64,000 nt of DNA, taken from NCBI RefSeq assembly GCF_015062615.1, contig NZ_SUUH01000002.1, positions 372,001-436,000 of the forward strand. The letters are read 5' to 3'. Positions 61,947 through 64,000 of the stretch are shown here, piece by piece. Below the pieces are notes generated by a model, which ran no database searches, was not told the origin of the DNA, and worked only from the letters and a program-made list of their open reading frames with translations. The stretch is from Denitrobacterium detoxificans (lineage in GTDB: Bacteria; Actinomycetota; Coriobacteriia; Coriobacteriales; Eggerthellaceae). Numbering within the stretch: the first letter of the stretch is position 1; each line of letters begins with the position of its first letter. The position numbers and the translations under genes are program-made.

Positions 61947-63650
61947 GTGTCTGCGAGTATGCGTTCATATCGCATTAGAGCCCAGGCCATCGTGGTGGTC
62001 CTGGTTGCTTGCGTGCTTACTATTCTGTCGTTGATTGCGTCCAGCGAATACATCTATGATGCCGATGTCGAATCGGTGCAGACGTCCTTTGCTAGGGGCT
62101 GGACCGACGAAGGCGGGAATCTCGTTGACCTTTCCATGCTTGGCGCCGCAAATCTATCCGACGGCGATAACGTTATACTTCACAACAGGCTTCCGTACGA
62201 GCTGAATCCAGGCTCCGAGCTTATCTTCTGTAGCTGCAATACGAATTTCATCGTGTACGTGAACGGGGAAGAGGTTTATAGCTTCCAGCCGGAACGTTCT
62301 CCGTTGGTGGGCCATAACTACGGGTACGCGTTTCACTTCATCGACCTGCCCCAGTCCGTTGCGGGTACGGAAGTCGTCATCTACGTGAATGGCATGTATG
62401 CCGACAATTCGTCGGAGTTCAAGGCCATGGAAATATCCTCGGCGAATGATTACGTGCATCGTCATTTCCTGCGTGGCGTACCCCTGGGTGTCGTGTGCCT
62501 TGCCGTGGTCTTTCTTGGGTCGGTTCTCATTGGCATGCACTTCTACCTGCGAAATATCGGTCACATTGCCTTCAACCTGGCATCCCTTGGCCTGTTCAGC
62601 GTTATTATGGGCGTGTGGGCTGCCATGCATACGCTCATCCCGTACCTGCTTGCGGGCGGCATTCAGCTGTGGCGCGTCATCGATTGCTACAGCCTGATCT
62701 TCGCGCCGTACCTGCTCGTGGCTTTCGCCGATTCCCTTATGGTGAAGCGTCGCAAGCGCTACGTCTGGGCGTCGTTTTCCGTTGCCATGGCATTGACTAT
62801 CGCAGCGTTCGTTTTGAACCTGGCGGACATACTCGACATCCACTACACCATGCATGCCGTGCGTGTGGCCATGCTCCTGCAGGCTGCCCTGGCCATCTAC
62901 ATGATCGCCTCTACCGTTCGCCTGCAGCGGAGCGCGGGTCACTACGTGCGCCATGGTTCCGTCATTAATGCACTCGTGGTGTTCATCGCCGCTTCGGTCG
63001 TCGACCTCGTGGCGTACATGTACGTTCGCTTTTCGTTCTACACTCCGGGCATGTTCGCATCCCTCGGCTTGCTCGTGGCTCTTCTCATCGTGTACATGCA
63101 CATCGGCAAGATCGTGAAGAGCGATGCCGTAAGCGCCAGCCAGATCGACGAGATTCGCAACCTCGCCGTTACCGATGCGCTTACGGGCATTGGCAACGTG
63201 CGTGCGTGGAACGACGCCAAGGAAGAGCTGCAGAGCATGTTCGAATCGGGGCAGCTGGAAGACGCTGCGGTCTGCATGCTTGACGTGAACAACCTGAAGA
63301 ACGTCAACGATACGCTGGGCCACGAGGCGGGCGATCGCTACATATGCGTTGCCGTCGATTGTATCAACCGTACGTTTGGCAAGTTCGGCGGGTGCTATCG
63401 CAAGGGTGGCGACGAATTCACGGCCGTCATCTGCACGTCCGATCCCGCTGCCGATTTCCGCGAGTGCCTGGTGGGCCTAAACGAGCTGCTCGACGAGTTC
63501 AATGCGGGGGAGGGAGCACCCCTTCCCATGCGCATTGCCGTTGGGTCGGCAAGCGTGAAGGAGCATGGTTCGTTCGAGGCTGCCGAAATCGTCGCCGACG
63601 AGAGCATGTACGCCCACAAGTCGTCTATGAAGGATGCGCGGCCTGCTTAG
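61947..63650 (+). CDS. Membrane diguanylate cyclase with extracellular sensor (7TMR-DISM-like)
   Basis: This protein has about 567 residues. A first membrane helix (about residues 11-30), an extracellular beta-type sensor (about 35-190), seven membrane helices (about 200-410) and a C-terminal GGDEF domain are visible. The signature RKGGDEFTA is intact and LDVNNLKNVNDTLGHEAGD carries the metal and substrate residues, so it should make cyclic-di-GMP. GTG 61947 is chosen because AAAGG lies just before it; ATG 61959 is the alternative. It follows the giant surface protein gene by 94 bases. Confidence 0.9.
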   Translation: MSASMRSYRIRAQAIVVVLVACVLTILSLIASSEYIYDADVESVQTSFARGWTDEGGNLVDLSMLGAANLSDGDNVILHNRLPYELNPGSELIFCSCNTNFIVYVNGEEVYSFQPERSPLVGHNYGYAFHFIDLPQSVAGTEVVIYVNGMYADNSSEFKAMEISSANDYVHRHFLRGVPLGVVCLAVVFLGSVLIGMHFYLRNIGHIAFNLASLGLFSVIMGVWAAMHTLIPYLLAGGIQLWRVIDCYSLIFAPYLLVAFADSLMVKRRKRYVWASFSVAMALTIAAFVLNLADILDIHYTMHAVRVAMLLQAALAIYMIASTVRLQRSAGHYVRHGSVINALVVFIAASVVDLVAYMYVRFSFYTPGMFASLGLLVALLIVYMHIGKIVKSDAVSASQIDEIRNLAVTDALTGIGNVRAWNDAKEELQSMFESGQLEDAAVCMLDVNNLKNVNDTLGHEAGDRYICVAVDCINRTFGKFGGCYRKGGDEFTAVICTSDPAADFRECLVGLNELLDEFNAGEGAPLPMRIAVGSASVKEHGSFEAAEIVADESMYAHKSSMKDARPA

Positions 63651-63762
63651 CCCGCTGGGGCAATTTGTGGTGAAACCTCCATGGCATTGGCAAATTGATT
63701 CCAATGTGGTATAAATATTCGAGTTTGCGATAAGTCGCATACGGAATACTTTCGGAATGTTG

Positions 63763-63794
63763 GAAAGTGGGATTCGTCCCGCTTTCTTCTTTTC
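63763..63794 (+). terminator. Terminator after the diguanylate cyclase gene
   Basis: GAAAGTGGGA and TCCCGCTTTC pair (one G-T pair) around TTCG, followed by TTCTTTTC. Confidence 0.85.
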
Positions 63795-63824
63795 TAGGGC
63801 GATAAACGATCAGGAGGTGCGAAC

Positions 63825-64000
63825 GTGCTCACGCGAAAGGAAGAAACGCTGCTCGAGGCGCTCGAGCCTGCTGCTACCCAGGCGGGCATCGAGATCGTTA
63901 CCGTGGAAGTGGCGGGCGCCAAGAAGGCTCCCACCATCAAGGTGTACATCGATACGCCTTCCGGTGTCGGTTTCGACCAGCTGGCGGCTGCCCAGAAGTG
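63825..64000 (+). CDS. rimP: Ribosome maturation factor RimP, 3' end outside window
   Basis: The first 58 codons are present. A GTG start at 63825 is preceded by AGGAGG. The sequence begins LTRKEETLLEALEPAATQAG and continues IEIVTVEVAG....TIKVYIDTPSGVGFD, which matches the N-terminal domain of RimP, a factor for 30S subunit assembly. RimP normally leads an operon with nusA and infB, expected just beyond the right edge. Confidence 0.88.
   Translation, partial: MLTRKEETLLEALEPAATQAGIEIVTVEVAGAKKAPTIKVYIDTPSGVGFDQLAAAQK

Overview
The window looks like a chromosomal segment of a high-GC Gram-positive anaerobe of the Coriobacteriia, probably Eggerthellaceae. This is inferred from protein style and not from a marker gene: a twin-arginine lipoprotein, a DUF5692-like membrane protein, a sortase/isopeptide-pilin locus, and two genes that look leaderless with a -10 box directly before the ATG. 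All assignments come from reading the sequence; no database search was run.

Positions 1 to about 21.8 kb form an accessory, defence-like region, much of it more AT-rich than the rest. It opens inside hsdR of a type I restriction-modification operon (hsdR, a small unknown gene, hsdM, a PIN-domain nuclease gene, hsdS). The hsdS gene is part of an invertible locus. Its second half (5454-6076) is flanked by inverted copies of a 15-bp site and faces an oppositely oriented alternative first half (6055-6549). A tyrosine recombinase gene follows, and then a second, apparently identical 623-bp copy of the hsdS second half (7557-8179). Inversion at these sites should exchange the first target-recognition domain. 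Downstream are a DUF4238 gene, a Gabija-type pair (OLD-family nuclease plus UvrD-like helicase), an unknown coiled-coil protein followed by a macro-domain protein, two toxin-antitoxin pairs (RelB/DinJ-PIN and HigBA-like) with palindromic operators, a Tat-exported amidohydrolase lipoprotein, and an unusual 861-residue protein combining alpha-CTD-like helix-hairpin-helix units, a sigma region 4-like helix-turn-helix and a cysteine cluster.

From 21.9 to 48.8 kb the content is mostly core. There is a TetR-DUF5692 operon with two TetR-like operators, an AEC transporter, an aminotransferase-fold protein lacking its PLP lysine, and dinB. An ileS-lspA-rluD-like-hemH-coaBC run is followed by panD-panC-panS-like genes, which together make a CoA supply cluster with a possible mRNA hairpin over the panD ribosome-binding site. 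Then come a dicarboxylate/amino acid symporter, a large NlpC/P60 wall hydrolase, tRNA-Pro, two EAL proteins with degenerate GGDEF domains, an M23-like protein, 5-formyltetrahydrofolate cyclo-ligase, a Fic-fold protein without the catalytic motif, and an acyl-ACP thioesterase.

From 49.1 to 61.9 kb lies a surface-structure locus: a membrane-anchored repeat protein, a small pilin-like protein with an APKTG motif, a class B sortase, and a 3,106-residue protein with about 18 isopeptide pilin repeats but no visible C-terminal anchor. A membrane diguanylate cyclase follows, and the window ends inside rimP.
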